DNA from: Cyanoderma ruficeps
Lineage: Eukaryota > Chordata > Aves > Passeriformes > Timaliidae
Reading direction: 5' to 3'
DNA: 64,000 bases
Assembly (NCBI GenBank): GCA_008694505.1
Contig: VZDJ01000056.1
Span: forward strand, 10,683,903-10,747,902
The stretch's first letter is position 1; every line of letters begins with the position of its first letter. Made by a program: the position numbers and the translations under genes. This document shows, piece by piece, positions 46,345-58,475 of this stretch. The notes beneath the pieces were generated by a model, which had not been told where the DNA came from, did not search any database, and saw only the letters and a list, made by a program, of their open reading frames with translations.

Positions 46345-46985
46345 AAATGACCTCAGTCCTGGGCAAATGATGGGATTAACAAGATTAAATGATGGCTGAT
46401 ACAAGATTCAAGAAGAAGTCGTGAAGATGGGAATGTGATTGTCATTCCACGTGATCCCATGAAAGGCTCCTGTCAAACAAACAACCCCAATTTTATTTCA
46501 CTGATAACATTGCCAGCGTAGCTTCTGTGCCACTCTGACTCCTGTAGAGTATCTGACTCAGCCTTGGGAATATTCAGATTAAAAATGAGAATTGCTCAAT
46601 AGCAATAAAACAGAGGTTAAATCTATTAAAAATGGGCAAGCTAATGGATCTGAAATGGAGTCATCAGAGGGGAATCATAATTAAGTGCAGAGCTGGGATT
46701 CTGCTGGTATCTGCTTACTGCTATTAATCATGTTCAGTAATGATTGGCTGGTAAAACTTTCAGGTGACACGAAGATTGATGTGCAGGTAAATAATCATGA
46801 GAGCAGAGAAATAATAAAGAGCATTCTGGATCCCTCACTCAGCTCTTCCTCAGAACCAGAATGTTTAATACACTCAGGTTCAAAGAGGTGTTTAGAAGAC
46901 AAGAATGAGGCCATAACTGCTAAATTTAGGTCAGTACCTGGCAAGTTATCCCAAGGAAAATGATTTAGCTTTCCACACAGCAAAG
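46345..46985 (+). mobile_element. ancient CR1 LINE, reverse-transcriptase region of ORF2
   Basis: The nucleotide order follows the ancient amniote CR1 ORF2: 'cctgggcaaatgatggg', 'gctgatacaagattcaagaa', 'tcctgtcaaacaaac', 'ggttaaatctattaaaaatg', 'ggaatcataattaagtgcag', then 'aaaactttcaggtgacacga' and 'aggtaaataatcatgagagc'. The catalytic box normally encoding FADDTKI reads LSGDTKI here (46756-46776), so the first Asp of the active site is changed. Indels break the frame. A 92-codon frame at 46685-46963 is the surviving fragment of it. It belongs to an older lineage than the passerine-type 3' ends elsewhere and is not a host gene. Confidence 0.75.
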
Positions 46986-47319
46986 GAACAACAGCAAAGG
47001 GTGCACCAGCAGAAAGGATCCCTGCTCCTGACAGCAGAGGGGATGTAAATCCATGCTGGTTTCTTTGGAGATATTCCAGTGCTGGTGGAAAGAATTTGGG
47101 GAAAAAAACCCAAACAAACAACAGAACCACAAATTCCTCAGGTGGGGAAAATGATTCTCTGTGGGAAATCAAGGGTTTGGTTTGGTTCCTGTTAAAAGGG
47201 GGCTCCAATAAAAGGACATTGAAGCACCTCCAGAACCCACCAGGGGCTGTTCCCCATTTTCAGGGCAGGCTCCTGCACTGAGCCATCTCACAAAGGAGAA
47301 TTTCTACAGGATACGGGGA
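46986..47319. other. unassigned sequence between two old CR1 pieces
   Basis: It may be decayed ORF2 sequence, but no motif is legible. Confidence 0.35.
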
Positions 47320-47324
47320 AGATC

Positions 47325-47525
47325 CTTAATGGAAAAGGCATCAAAGTGGAAGCTGAAGCAAGATACATTCAAACAAGAGGTAAGAACGGAAGAAGAAGAT
47401 TTTAAGAATGGAAGTTCTTTCTTTTTTAGGAAAAACTGGGAGGGTTGTACTTCACCAACTGCTGAGCTTTTCAGAGACCTTTTGGAAATGACTCTTTGAC
47501 CAGCGAGATGAACCACAGGGATTAT
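47325..47525 (+). mobile_element. possible 3' portion of the same ancient CR1
   Basis: 'gaagctgaagcaagatacat', 'tcaaacaagaggtaagaacg', then 'gggttgtacttcaccaactg' loosely follow the old CR1 block between the RT end and the 3' UTR (AGATACATTCAAACTAGAGGTAAGG...GGAACAACTTACCAAGGG). It lies downstream of the RT piece in the right order and orientation, which supports but does not prove the link. Confidence 0.4.
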
Positions 47526-49266
47526 TTTAGGGGAACTTCGGGTGAAATATTTACATTTAGAAAGATGCCCAAACTCTCTGAAGCAAATCTTTATGAATCC
47601 ACATTAATTACTCCAGTTGTGGTATCACTGGAAACAGCTGCAGCCAACAATTCCCACCATATTTAAAGGCTCATTGTGTTGACCCACATGCAAACAGATA
47701 TGAAAAACTGGGACAATGATCCAAAAGCCACGGAATTTGGGTTTAAAAGTCTCAAAAGATGCAGCCCTACCAATTGCTGCTCCACTCTGAGGAACTTTTC
47801 CCATGGCTTTTTCCTAATGTTCTGCTTCTTATTATTTAATTCATGACTCTCCAATGATGACGTCTCCTTTCTGTTCCCTATTCTGTAACTATCCACACGT
47901 TTGTCTATATTTCTCTATCTGCAATTCCACTTTTTTTCATGAATCAGTGCAGCCCTAAATTCTGCAGCCATTTTTTACTACAAAAGCACATCTGCATTTC
48001 CATGTCATTGATCCTGGAGTTTTTTAGGTTAAAAATATTAAGTAACAGAATCAGATACAATGAGCTGCTGGGGAAACTCATAAAACTCTTTGCAACTTAA
48101 TAAATATTTTTTTAATCATTGCATGTAATCAATCACCTTTTAATCCACGCTGGGGGAGATAATATTTCTATCCAAAACGAGCGGAGGGAATGCCCAAAAT
48201 ATCCAAATTCATGAAAAAAAAAAATCAAGTGTTTTGCTAATATCAAAATGTGTCTTTCACACACTTCTCTTTTATCTGACGTGCGAGTAAATACGAATAC
48301 TAATAAAAAAATTCCAGCTCATCTAACATGCATCTGCACTCATCTGTTTCCTTCTCATTGTTCAGGTATTGATAATTAATTAGTCACAGCCTCATCTCGT
48401 GTTCACGCAGACTTTTAAGAACACTTGAGATGAACTTACAACAACGGAGCAGCCTTGAATTCATCCGTGGCTTTGAGAACAACGATAACGGAGCACGAGA
48501 TCTCTGTCTCTGCTCTCATTAATATGAGGAGTGGCTTTTCCTCACCAAACCCAGCTGAACAGCCTTGCTGGAACTCCTCACACGAGTGAAAATACACTTG
48601 AACAAGAGCCTGCAGCAGCTGCTTGAACTACTTAAATAAAAACAGCTTTTGTGGAGAGCAGGAGCGATTCAGTGTGAATTATGAATGACAGTGGACTTCA
48701 GAATCTGTTCTCTGCCTGAAAACACAAATATCACTTGTAGGACACCCATTTTTTTTTTCCCCTCTTAGCTACTGTAGCATCAAATAAGTGCTGCTATATG
48801 TCTTGATTTACCAACTAAAGTTAAGTGTCAGATTTTAGGCAAATAAAAATGATTAAAATATGACAGCTGGCAAATTATGCTAACACCTGGTAACAAATCA
48901 TTGCTGACAGTTCAACAGTGAACTTCTTAAAGCACAGCTATTAATATTATAAACAGTGCAAAGCAAAAAATTGTAGGACTTGACTAACATGCTCAGTTTA
49001 TCTTAATGTGGAAAAATGTCATGCCTTGTTCCTTGGGATTGAAGAAAATTGGAGCTGAATAATAGCAAACATGCAAATACTTCTAAGTTACGTCGGTGTA
49101 GTTGTTCAGAACCAGCTGAACGTGAAATTCTCAGTGTAGGATGATGTTCAGACTATTCCTGGTGCCATTAATTCAATTAATATTCCGTTTATGGGGGGAG
49201 ATTTCCAAATGCGTGAGTATTTAGGTGGCCTTTGATACCGATGTCACCAAATTCTTTGTGATCTGG
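47526..49266. other. unassigned, AT-rich candidate regulatory block
   Basis: 48.1-49.15 kb is AT-rich and repeat-poor with homeodomain-like words (for example TAATTAATTAG near 48371). It is one of the longest clean stretches in the window. No coding signal. Regulatory potential is inference. Confidence 0.4.
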
Positions 49267-49269
49267 TAT

Positions 49270-49352
49270 AAATCAGGATCATTTAGGTTGGAAAGGCCTC
49301 TGAGATCATGGAGCCCAACCTTTAAATGATCATCACCTTGCCAGCACCAAGT
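49270..49352 (-). mobile_element. CR1 LINE 3' terminal fragment, older variant
   Basis: 'ggatcatttaggttggaaag', 'gcctctgagatcatggagcc' and 'caacctttaaatgatcatca' plus 'ccttgccagcacc' fit the inverted CR1 terminus GATCATTTAGGTTGGAAAAGACCTCTAAGATCATCAAGTCCAACC. It is short and diverged. Confidence 0.82.
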
Positions 49353-50533
49353 CTGAACAACTGGGATTGTTTGGAATAGGAGCGAGCCATCCCACCACAG
49401 CAGGTTTTGGAAGATCACACTCCTCACTCACATCCCAAGGGAGTCTTTCCAGACGGGTCCATAATTTTTCAATGAAATTAATCACTTTTAAACCCATTAA
49501 TTGTCTCATTTGTTTGCCTGATAATGGCACAGCACTGGACCGTTTAAATGAACCTTCAAAGGATTTCAAACCATGGGGTTTGTGATTTTTGGATAATTAA
49601 TTAACAAGGCAATCTAAAGACAATGGAAATGTGTCTGCAGACATCAAGGTCCATCCTGCAGCTCACAGAGGACTGGAGGAGAGGGAGAAGCCAACTCTAC
49701 TTTCTGCTCATCCACATTTCTCTCTCACCTATTTCCTGGACTGTTAAACTGAACTTTAGCTCAGCATAAAATTCAGCAGAATCAACTCTGTCCCAAATGT
49801 CATGAAGGATAGATGAGGCACCGTCCACGCATCTGTCCCATCTCTTGACATATGAGGGGAATCTTCAGCTGAGTATTAAAATGTGAAAATACGTGAGCTA
49901 GAACCACATAATCTCTCTGCATGATAGAGGAGACTGATTAATGTAACATTAATGTGCTTTCAAAGGCCTCATCAGGCAGAAATCTCACAATTTCACAAAT
50001 GAATTTCGTATTATTTTTTTTTACTTTTCATGGTGCCTTTCTGGTTTTATTTCACCGAGTTGCAGTGGAATAATTATTGCTGTATTATACATGTGGCTGT
50101 GCACAGTTTGAGGAACTAAAAATAAATGATGGCTTTACTGATACATTTTTTGACTGATACATTTTTTGACTTTGTCATAGATAATTTATGGAATAATTTT
50201 ACACTTCTGCAACACCCAGCTCACAATTCACATTCCAATCCATGAGGTGTCGTTTGCAATTTGTGATGGGTTCTTAATGAAATTCTTTGGATCTTACCTT
50301 CTAAATGTTTCATTTTATGCTTGGGCAGAAGAGGGAAAGTGTGTTCATATACATTTATACATTGTAAATGGAAATAAAGCTATGATCTGGCTCATCTTTC
50401 TAATCTATTTATCCTCCCAGCTCCCCCAGTGCTACGAGGAATATTATCCTCTGCATTGCACGGTTAGGGAAGGGAGAAACGAGGAGCTGGTGGCACTTGT
50501 TCAAGGTCACAACATGAGAAGGAGGGAGCTGAA
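49353..50533. other. unassigned intergenic sequence
   Basis: A 16-bp tandem duplication ('actgatacattttttg', 50137-50168) is visible. The 219-codon open frame at 50247-50906 starts here and runs into antisense CR1. It is not supported as a gene. Confidence 0.5.
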
Positions 50534-50537
50534 TCCA

Positions 50538-50900
50538 CATGCAGTCATGGAATATCTTGGGCTTGATCATCCCAAGCCCTGGCCCTGCACAGACACCCAA
50601 AATCCCACCCTGGGCATCCCTGGGAGGGTTTTCCAAACCCTCCTGGAGCTCTGGCAATCTTGGGGTTGTGCCCATTCCCTGGGGAACCTGAGCAGTGCCC
50701 AGCACCCTCTGGGGGAAGAGCCTTTCCTAAAAATCCAACCTAAACCCTCCTGGAGACAGTTCACTCCCATCATTCTGGAGGAGGGACACAGCCCCATCAT
50801 CCCCATCATCCCATCCCAGCTCCTGGCATTTCCCAGGTTTGAACCTCACCCCCTCTCTGCTGGGCTGGTTCTTCACTTGCTCATCCCCCTTCTCCCTCCA
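50538..50900 (-). mobile_element. CR1 LINE 3' segment, second variant
   Basis: 'gcagtcatggaatatcttgg', 'ccctggccctgcacagacac', 'aatcccaccctgggcatccc', 'tgggagggttttccaaaccc', 'tcctggagctctggcaatct' and 'ggttgtgcccattccctggg' are the inverted CR1 variant with GTTGTCCAAACGCTCCTTGAGCTC. It extends into end-of-ORF2 sequence at about 50850. Confidence 0.9.
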
Positions 50901-51998
50901 GTTTAAATGAACTCATTAACTCACAGGACTTAAATTAATGCTGAAGCTTAGTTAAATCCAGTACAAGACACCTGGAGGAGCAGTGACCATAAAAAACCCC
51001 ACGTTGTGATCACAACAGATAAGGGCTGAACACGTGGTCCCTCGGAGACGCCACAGCCAGAGCAGATTCCGGGTTCCTCAGATAAAGCAAAAGGAGGAAT
51101 TTTAATTACTGACAGATTATTCTGCTATTTCAGTGCTCTGTCCCTTTGTGTTGGCTACTGCCCAGGAAAGATGCTGATAAATTGGAATGGGATCAGATAT
51201 GTACCAGTGAACGATGAAAGGATTGGAAACATGCCTCCGAGGGCAGAGACAGGGAGCTAATTGAGCTGTTGTGTTTTTTCCCTGGTAAAGCAAAGATCAA
51301 GGGCTAAACTTAGTCTGGAGAAAGGAAATTCTAAATAACACGCTGCCAGTCTAGCCAGAGTGCAACCAGGCAAAATAGCTGGAAGTTCAAGCTAAATATT
51401 CAGGATTTACAATTATTTTTTATGACAATTTGCAAGGGACTGTAGTAGGTTCTCCATCCCTGGAAGTGTAGACACGTCAGATCTCAGTAATAACCTCTGA
51501 CAAAGAGTTTTTTCCCTCTAAAAGTTTTACTTCATTTTGGAACGTGTCGTGTACAGAAGGCAACAAAGGAAACAAATTACAAAATTCACCGTGTGTCAAA
51601 ATTATGAATGCAAATTAATGGATTGGAATTTGTTCAATGTAATCACAGAACAATTTAATTTTATTTTTTTTTACCCCACCTGGGAATGCAAAAAACCCCT
51701 CTAATTAATATGGAAGTGAACATATTTCGCAGGTTTCCTGCCATCTGCATTACAGGTGTCTCCTCCAGCACACATCCAGCTCAAACAGCTGTTCCAGCAA
51801 ACCCAGTGGGATGTTTTCCAGGCTTCTCCAGGGATTTACCTGTGCTCAGAGCACGGGGAGCTGTGGGGAAGGCTGGCAGTGAAGGGAACACTTTTCCCTT
51901 GTTATTGATTTGCAGCTCTCCTTCGAACCACACAACCCCTATCCCCTTCCAGAGTTTGGTTGGTTTTGAATGATTTGGTGGCTTTAAACTCGAATAAA
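50901..51998. other. unassigned intergenic sequence
   Basis: AT-rich. No gene or recognisable repeat. Confidence 0.5.
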
Positions 51999-51999
51999 G

Positions 52000-52222
52000 T
52001 AGGGTTAGGTGAGATGCTGGGAAGAAACTTTTCCCTGGCAGGGTGGGCAGGCCCTGGCACAGGGTGCCCAGAGCAGCTGTGGCTGCCCCTGGATCCCTGG
52101 CAGTGCCCAAGGCCAGGTTGGACATTGGGGTTGGAGCAGCCTGGGACAGTGGGAGGTGTCCCTGCCCGTGGATGGGTGTGGGGCTGGATGGGATTTAAGA
52201 TCTGATGTTGATGATCCTGTTT
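52000..52222 (+). mobile_element. CR1 LINE 3' end, passerine-type
   Basis: 'gagatgctgggaagaaactt', 'ggcaggccctggcacagggt', 'agctgtggctgcccctggat', 'gacattggggttggagcagc' and 'ctgggacagtgggaggtgtc' run in sense order. The terminal part after 'ggggctggatgggatttaag' is degraded. Confidence 0.93.
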
Positions 52223-53270
52223 GGGTTTGGGTGATTTAGGCCCCCCCTCTCACCACGTGCCATGCCTTCCCCAGCACGAAGAGCACATTATTCAATAAAG
52301 AAGCTTTTACTATGAAATCTGTCTCCATGTTGGGCTGATTAAACTTACATTTGTTGACCTTCAGTGTTGACCTTGGTTCAAAGCTCAAGCGGATTTTAGC
52401 TCGGAGTTAGAGAGCCCTTCATTGTAAAGAGCTGTTGAAACTCCAGGACTCCTCTGGGGGCTGATTTCTGTCAATTAGTTATCTGAAATATGATGATTTA
52501 TGGATCATTCCTGTTGTGGTGTTGGATGGGGGTGTTTAGCAAACTGCAAGAGAAAACAGTGCAGCCTCAATGGCAGCAAACGGACAGAGAAAATAATGCT
52601 CACCTCAAGATGATCAAAATGGCAGAGAGAAAAAAAAACTTCCCTGCTTCTACATCTGTGTTGTGCATATCTATAAATATCTATATCTGCACATCCTGCC
52701 TCCCCAAAAACTAGGGAGAAGATTAAACATGGATTTTGAACGGGTGCATATTTACAGTCAAAGCCATTTCTCCCCATCAAAAGCATCAATGTGCAAATAT
52801 AATCAAAGCAAGTTGTAGAACTCTGTATTTGAGAAAAGGAGGCTTCCATAATATTTTGCATTCCTCAACTTCATGTGTTTTTACTGTAATTCATTTTCTC
52901 CCTCAGTTCTGAACATTCAGGCATTCTGGAGTGTTTTGGTTTTTAAATTTATAGTGACAACTTCCAGTAAATTGTCTGAAGAAGACAATAAAATTGGGCC
53001 CTTTGGATTGCTGTGTGAGTGGATCAATGTTCTATTTTCCAGCGTTATGATAATGAGTTAATTTTAAAGATGTATTGAGTGATTTGGCGTTAATTCTGCC
53101 ATTAAAATTTACCTCATGCCCGGACAGCAGCGCACTTTGCTACAGTGCTTAAGATAAGAAGTACAGGATTGTAAATGGGATTTCTGGAGTGGAATTTGGC
53201 CTGAAAATTGGAAATCTGGAGCTGTTGACTCAGCTCTAATGGGCTGGAAGTAGTTGGTGCTGCCAGGAGT
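52223..53270. other. unassigned intergenic sequence
   Basis: AT-rich. No gene or named transposon. Confidence 0.5.
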
Positions 53271-53272
53271 GA

Positions 53273-53350
53273 TGTCCCCTGAGACAGGGGGGACACGGGG
53301 ACAGGGAGGGGTGTCCCCTGAGACAGGGGGGACACAGGGACAGGGAGGGA
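53273..53350 (+). repeat. 39-bp G-rich tandem repeat, two units
   Basis: Units 53273-53311 and 53312-53350 begin 'tgtcccctgagacagggggg' and end with G-runs. Each contains four runs of three or more G separated by 1-5 bases, the G-quadruplex pattern. A degraded third unit ('acatgtggacagggaggggg') follows to about 53370. Confidence 0.95.
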
Positions 53351-53370
53351 CATGTGGACAGGGAGGGGGC

Positions 53371-56325
53371 TCAGGGTGGCCCATGGGGCTCACAGGGAGC
53401 ATCAATCCCAACCCACCTCTGCTCTGCTCTGCTGGCAGCTCCTGTGCTCGAGATCTGGGAAAGGAAAGAGAAATTCTACCTCTGGGTGATCTCAGGGATG
53501 GGGCAATGAGGAAAATGCTGCTGGAGGACACTGAGGAGCAGCTGCACCTCCGTGCTGGTGTCTCAGGCAGCTGAGGTCGGGATGGGACTGACCTCACCAC
53601 CTCTGCTCCTCCTCTGGGGTGTCTGCACCCCACACAGGGGTCCTCAGAGCACAGAAAATTAAAGCATCTCACTTCAGAAACCTTCCCGTGTGCATTTAAA
53701 CAGGGCAGTAACCCCTGTCTCCTCAAGGAAGAGCAAGGACGGCTAAATACAATTGCAGAAATATGGACGGTGAATTTTCTCGCTGTGGCTTTTGTGTTTC
53801 AGACGATTTTTTTTTTCCAAGGCACAGGAACGGAGTGTTAGGCACAGCGATTTTCAGCGGGTGGAAGGTGAGCGAGCTCTAATTGTTGGCGCTGCTGTCA
53901 CACCACAGTCAGGGAACCAGGCTGGAACTGGGGGAACAGTTTGTCATGAGCTTTCTCACCCGGCTCCTGCTAATTCCTTTCACACCCTTTCGATGTCCTT
54001 AAATTGTCTCTTTTCGCAGCACTTCAAGGTGCCTTTTCCTTTTCCTCTCCTCTTTTTGCAGGAACACTTTGCACACACCTCCACCCAGAGCTGCTGCAGA
54101 CAAAGCAATTACCTGCGTTGCATATTCAGGAGGGGCACAGGAATACAAATGTCAGGATATCGGGAAAGGCCACCGAGACACATCCTGTGTAAACACTGGT
54201 GATGGCAAGGAATCAAAAGGAGACATCAGCCAGCTCCATCCTACTTTTTCTAAGTGAAAAAAAAAAAATAAAAATCTGGCTGCTTTCACACAGAAAAGGC
54301 AAAAAGGGAAAAAAAAATTTCAAAGTTCTCCATACAAGGCTTTGAGCTGTGCACAGTCCTTTCCTACCACTGTGCAGGCAATCCCAAAGATTTGGAGCTA
54401 TAGGGTGGGAGGGGGTGACAGCAGGCTCTTGTGTTTTCATCGTGTTTTCGCCTCCCTGCCCTCCATCCAAAGAGCTCCATGGAATTCCCGATCAGTTCTG
54501 GGCAGTTGTGGCGCCGGGAAAACATTTAAGTGTGAGATGTGAGAGGATATTTTAAAGCAAACAGCCCAAGAGTGCATCGAACATTCCTTTTCCCTGCTTG
54601 TGCTGGTGCCAAAGGTCACACGATAAAAAGCTTTAGGTTTCCAAACTCGGCAGAGCCAAGGCAGGAAATCAGGCGAATTACATCCTGACGTATCCATCTG
54701 ACCCCTCCACCGCTCATTTTTCCCTCGTTGCCCTGGGAAGGCCGCACTGAAAGCAAATGAAAACACGGATTTGCAGTTTGCACTGAGCGTCCTGCCTGGA
54801 ATGGCAGGCCAGGAAAATCCCCTCCTCCAGGAGGGGGAGAAAGGCCAGAGGATGGCAGTGACTGGTGTGGAGAGCACTGACACTGATAAGCAGATGAGAT
54901 AACGCACCAAAAACATTCCAATCCTCCTCTCCATGGACCAAAATTCAGCACAGAGCCTGGAGTGGCTCATTGCCCCTCTAGGTTTTCCCCATGGCCTTGG
55001 ATCCCAATTCCTAAGGCAATATCATGCAGGAATATTTCCTTTCTTCCTCACTTTTCCTATTTTTCCCCCAGTTTCTCTGGGATCCTTTTAAAAGAAAGGA
55101 TTATATTTGACAGTATGTTTAAATCTCCTTCCTCAGTAAGGGTCAACAGAGGAAACAATTATACCTGAGGATCTATTCTAAGTTTTGGACAAGCTGTTTT
55201 AATGATTATATTCCCATGCTAATACCCAGCTCTTTCAAGGTGTGGAGAAAATAATCATTAGAATCTGCGAAATATCAGACATTAGGAAAAGAGTTGTCTG
55301 ATGTAATTGGGTAACATTAATGTGGTTTATGATTTACTCTGACATTTCCATGCCATGGTGGCACGCTCTGCTGTGGGGATTGTGGACACTGGAGACTTTT
55401 AGTGCTCTGAGATTTTTTTTTTTTTTGAGGATATTTTTACCCCATTTCCATTTGAACTGTTTAAAAGCCAAGATACTGAAATGCCTAATTGGATGTTGTG
55501 ATTAGCCCAGGATGGAGTTTGATTTCCTGTTGATATCAATGTGAGGAAGCCCTCCTGATCTCCTCAGGAATAAAGCACAGAAGAACAAGGAGAGAGCAGA
55601 ACGAGACCCTTTTTATTCTTATCTGGTGAAATCCAAGAAAACCAGGAGCATATTGGTTTTCCACTGGCTCGGAGGGCAATCAGGATTCCAACAGGAAAGG
55701 TTTTTTAGGGAATGGCATCACTGTGATTCATTCCCTGCTCCTTTGCCCAAAGCTCCACATGGCAGCTCTGAGTCCTGCCAGCTTCTCCCACCTGAGTCAC
55801 TCCTTGCTGATGGTCCCAGTTCACACAGGAGGCTTTTATCCTCGGATTAAGTTCTGCAACTGGCCTCCAATACTAATTGCAAAATGTATTTATTATTAAC
55901 TAGGTATGAATTTTAAATAACCCTGTTGAACATCCCGATGCATAAACCCTGCATTTTTTTTTTCCAATTCCTGCAGCCAGCCTGGCTGTTTATATCAATT
56001 TATTCAGCATTTTTGCGTGATTTTCACCCACAAGAGAAGAGCATAAGATCACATCCCACTTTACATATTTAAATGTATATGCATGGATAATTAAAAAGTA
56101 AAAACATACTCAGTGTGTTACTTATTGAATTATTTATTATGATTATTGTGATAATATTTTACCGTAACTGTTAAGCACCACGATGTTTTCTTTAACCATA
56201 GGGTCTGGACTTGCTGGAGTAGAAGGAAAACTTTTAACTCCATATATAATTCAGGCTTATCTCTGCCCTTCCTATCAGCATTGCTCTAGAGAGTACATGG
56301 GAATTTGGTGCCAGTTTTAGGGATT
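53371..56325. other. unassigned intergenic sequence
   Basis: 53.4-54.9 kb is mixed composition and 55.0-56.3 kb AT-rich. The 205-codon minus frame at 53109-53726 includes the complement of the G-rich repeat, and the 177-codon minus frame at 54437-54970 has no domain. No gene is supported. Confidence 0.5.
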
Positions 56326-56327
56326 TG

Positions 56328-56873
56328 TTGTGGTTTAACCCCTGCAATTCTCCAGGCCCTCACTCGCTCTTTCCCCACCAGTGGATCAGGGAGAAAATGG
56401 GAAGGGTAAAGGCTGGAAAACTCATGGATTGAGGGAAAGAGAGTTTAAGAGGGAAAGCAAAAGCTGTGCACACAAGCAAAGCAAAACAAAGAATTAATTC
56501 CCTGCTTCCCGTGGGCAGGTGCTCAGCAGCTCCAGGAGAGGCGGAGCAGTGACCTGGGAAGGCAAAAACCATCCCTCCAAATGTCCTTCTTCCTTCTTCC
56601 CACCAGTTTCCATCCTGAGCATGATGTCACAAGGTATAAATATCCCTTGGGTCGCTGGGGGCCACCTGTGCCGGCCGTGTCTCCTCCCAGAATCCCAGGC
56701 CTTCCCAAACTCCTCCCCAGCATGGCCCTACAAGGAGCAGGAAAGGCCTTGGCTCTGTGCAAGCCCAGCAATGACAAAACATCTCGGCATCATTCACCCC
56801 GTGCCCGGCACAAATCCAACCCCAGCCCCTGGGAGGAGAATGAACTCCATCCCAGTAAAAACCAGCACGGTGC
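56328..56873 (-). mobile_element. solo LTR of an endogenous retrovirus, family B
   Basis: Minus polarity. The plus strand starts 'ttgtggtttaacccctgcaa', the inverted 3' end of a common passerine ERV LTR. It continues with 'cactcgctctttccccacca' and 'aaggtataaatatccc' (56631-56646, inverted TATA-like box beside the 'gatgtcac' word), then 'ggccgtgtctcctcccagaa', and ends 'gaactccatcccagtaaaaa' plus 'ccagca', inverse of the 5' terminus TGTCCTGGTTTCAGCTGGGATAG. It is diverged from the form I recall. No internal retroviral sequence follows on either side. The 315-codon + frame at 56519-57466 is antisense to this LTR and the next CR1. Confidence 0.85.
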
Positions 56874-57203
56874 CCAGCCCCAGGGCACCTGTGGCACCAA
56901 AGGTGCATCCTGGCAGTTTGCAGACAGCTGCCAGCTCGCTCTGGGGGTCTCTGCAGCCAGCCAAAATCCACAATTTTGGGAACAGCTCCACGGGCAGATG
57001 GCTCCGGGTCAGCCACAGGCACAGGCAGCAGCCCCTGGCCGGGCTCCGTGTCCCCAGCAGACCTTCCAGGGAGGGTGGCACTGCTAAAGGACCCTGCTCT
57101 GCTTTTCTCCCTCACAGAATAAGCAGGAAGCATTTAAATGGTTCCCAGTGTCTTTTCTGGAGAAGCGGTTTGCTAAAGGTCGGTGTGGAAAGTCCTTGTT
57201 CAG
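56874..57203. other. unassigned GC-rich sequence between LTR and CR1
   Basis: No recognisable gene or repeat. It lies between two mobile elements and keeps chance open frames on both strands. Confidence 0.4.
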
Positions 57204-57205
57204 AT

Positions 57206-57455
57206 CACAGAATCCCAGAACACCCTGAGCTGGAAGGAATCCACAAGGATCATCCAGTGCAGCTTCTGTCCCTGCACAGACCCCCCCAAATCCCACCTGA
57301 GCATCCCTGGGAGGGTTTTCCAAGCTCTCCTGGAGCTCTGGCAGCCTCAGGGCCGTGCCCATTCCCTGGGGAGCCTGGGCAGTGCCTGAACCCTCTGGGG
57401 GAAGATCCTTTCCCAAAAAATCCAACCCAAATGCCCCTGACACAGATGGACAAAC
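57206..57455 (-). mobile_element. CR1 LINE 3' segment, second variant
   Basis: 'gatcacagaatcccagaaca', 'ccctgagctggaaggaatcc', 'acaaggatcatccagtgcag', 'tgggagggttttccaagctc' and 'tcctggagctctggcagcct' match the same CR1 variant as 50538-50900. The two copies are the best-matched pair of that variant in the window. Confidence 0.92.
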
Positions 57456-58198
57456 TGCTGGAGTAAATACTGTGACCTTAAGCAGCAGCACAACAAAACA
57501 GCCGTAGGTGGGGGGCAGAAGCTGGAGCATCATTCTGATAAATGAGATTAAGCGAGATTATCTAAAAAGATCAAAATAATCATCAAAGGAGCAGCAGTGC
57601 GGGAACAAGCAGGCAGCCACTCTGCCCATCCTCACCCACAGAGCAGAGCCTTGCTCAGGGAAAACCTTCAGCAGGAGCAGCTGGCAGGTTTGGCTCTGCT
57701 CTTGGCAAAAACGACAAAAATGGGATTATTAGTGCTGTTCTGACCCCCAGCAGTGGATCCCAAAGGGAATCAGCAGATCCCTGATGGGTGGAGGGCAGAT
57801 CTCTCCAGCCACAACTCAGCGCAGGATTTAAGAGTCAAGAGCTCCATGAGATGCAGTCCATGAGGAAATCTGGGTAAGTCATGACTAACATCCCTCAAAG
57901 TGCTGAAATGGCTTTTTTGGGGTTTTTTTAATAACACTTTTTGGCAGAGCTCACAGCAATTAATAATAGTAAAAGCCCACAGTCCACCTCACTCCCTCCC
58001 AGGCAGCAGATGCAGCGTGGCCAATGAGCTAATTAAGCAAATAACAGCAGAAAAAGAGGAAACCCCAACAAAACCCCAACATTCCTTAAGAGCTTGGGAT
58101 CAAATATTAATCACTGCGTTGTCTTAAAAGGATAGGTCAGGGAGAATTCCAGGGACTCATCCTTGATGTGCAGGTTTTTAAAGGCTGCATGTGGAATG
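57456..58198. other. unassigned intergenic sequence
   Basis: No gene or named element. Confidence 0.5.
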
Positions 58199-58199
58199 G

Positions 58200-58475
58200 T
58201 GGAATGTTTTAGGCTGGAAAAACCCTCCCAGATCATGGAGGCCAAGCATTAACCCAGCTCCAGCACTAACCCATGACCCCAAGCACCTCATCTTTTCTGA
58301 CTATTTCCAGGGGTGGTGATTCTATCACGTCCCAAGGAGCCTGTTCCATTTCCTAGCCACCTTTTCAGCGAAGAAATTGGCCCTGATCTTCAACCAAAAC
58401 TTCCCCTGCTGCAATTTGAGGCCCTTTCCTCTCGTCCCATTTCTTATTACCAGGGAGAAGAAGTCCCAACCTCCA
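58200..58475 (-). mobile_element. CR1 LINE 3' segment, older variant
   Basis: 'ggaatgttttaggctggaaa', 'aaccctcccagatcatggag', 'cattaacccagctccagcac', 'taacccatgaccccaagcac', 'tatttccaggggtggtgatt' and 'cctttcctctcgtccc' follow the inverted CR1 variant with GCACTAAACCATGTCCCTAAGCACC. It is older and more diverged than the passerine-type copies. Confidence 0.88.

Noticed and set aside
46685..46963. Plus-strand frame of 92 codons as a host gene
   Set aside because: It falls inside an ancient CR1 reverse-transcriptase segment and contains the mutated catalytic box.
50247..50906. Plus-strand frame of 219 codons
   Set aside because: Its second half is antisense CR1 and its first half has no recognisable domain.
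53109..53726. Minus-strand frame of 205 codons with Pro/Cys/Val repeats
   Set aside because: The repeated part is the complement of the 39-bp G-rich tandem repeat. The rest has no recognised domain.
56519..57466. Plus-strand frame of 315 codons, the longest in the window
   Set aside because: It is antisense through a solo LTR and a CR1 3' end, with no domain and no splice or promoter context.
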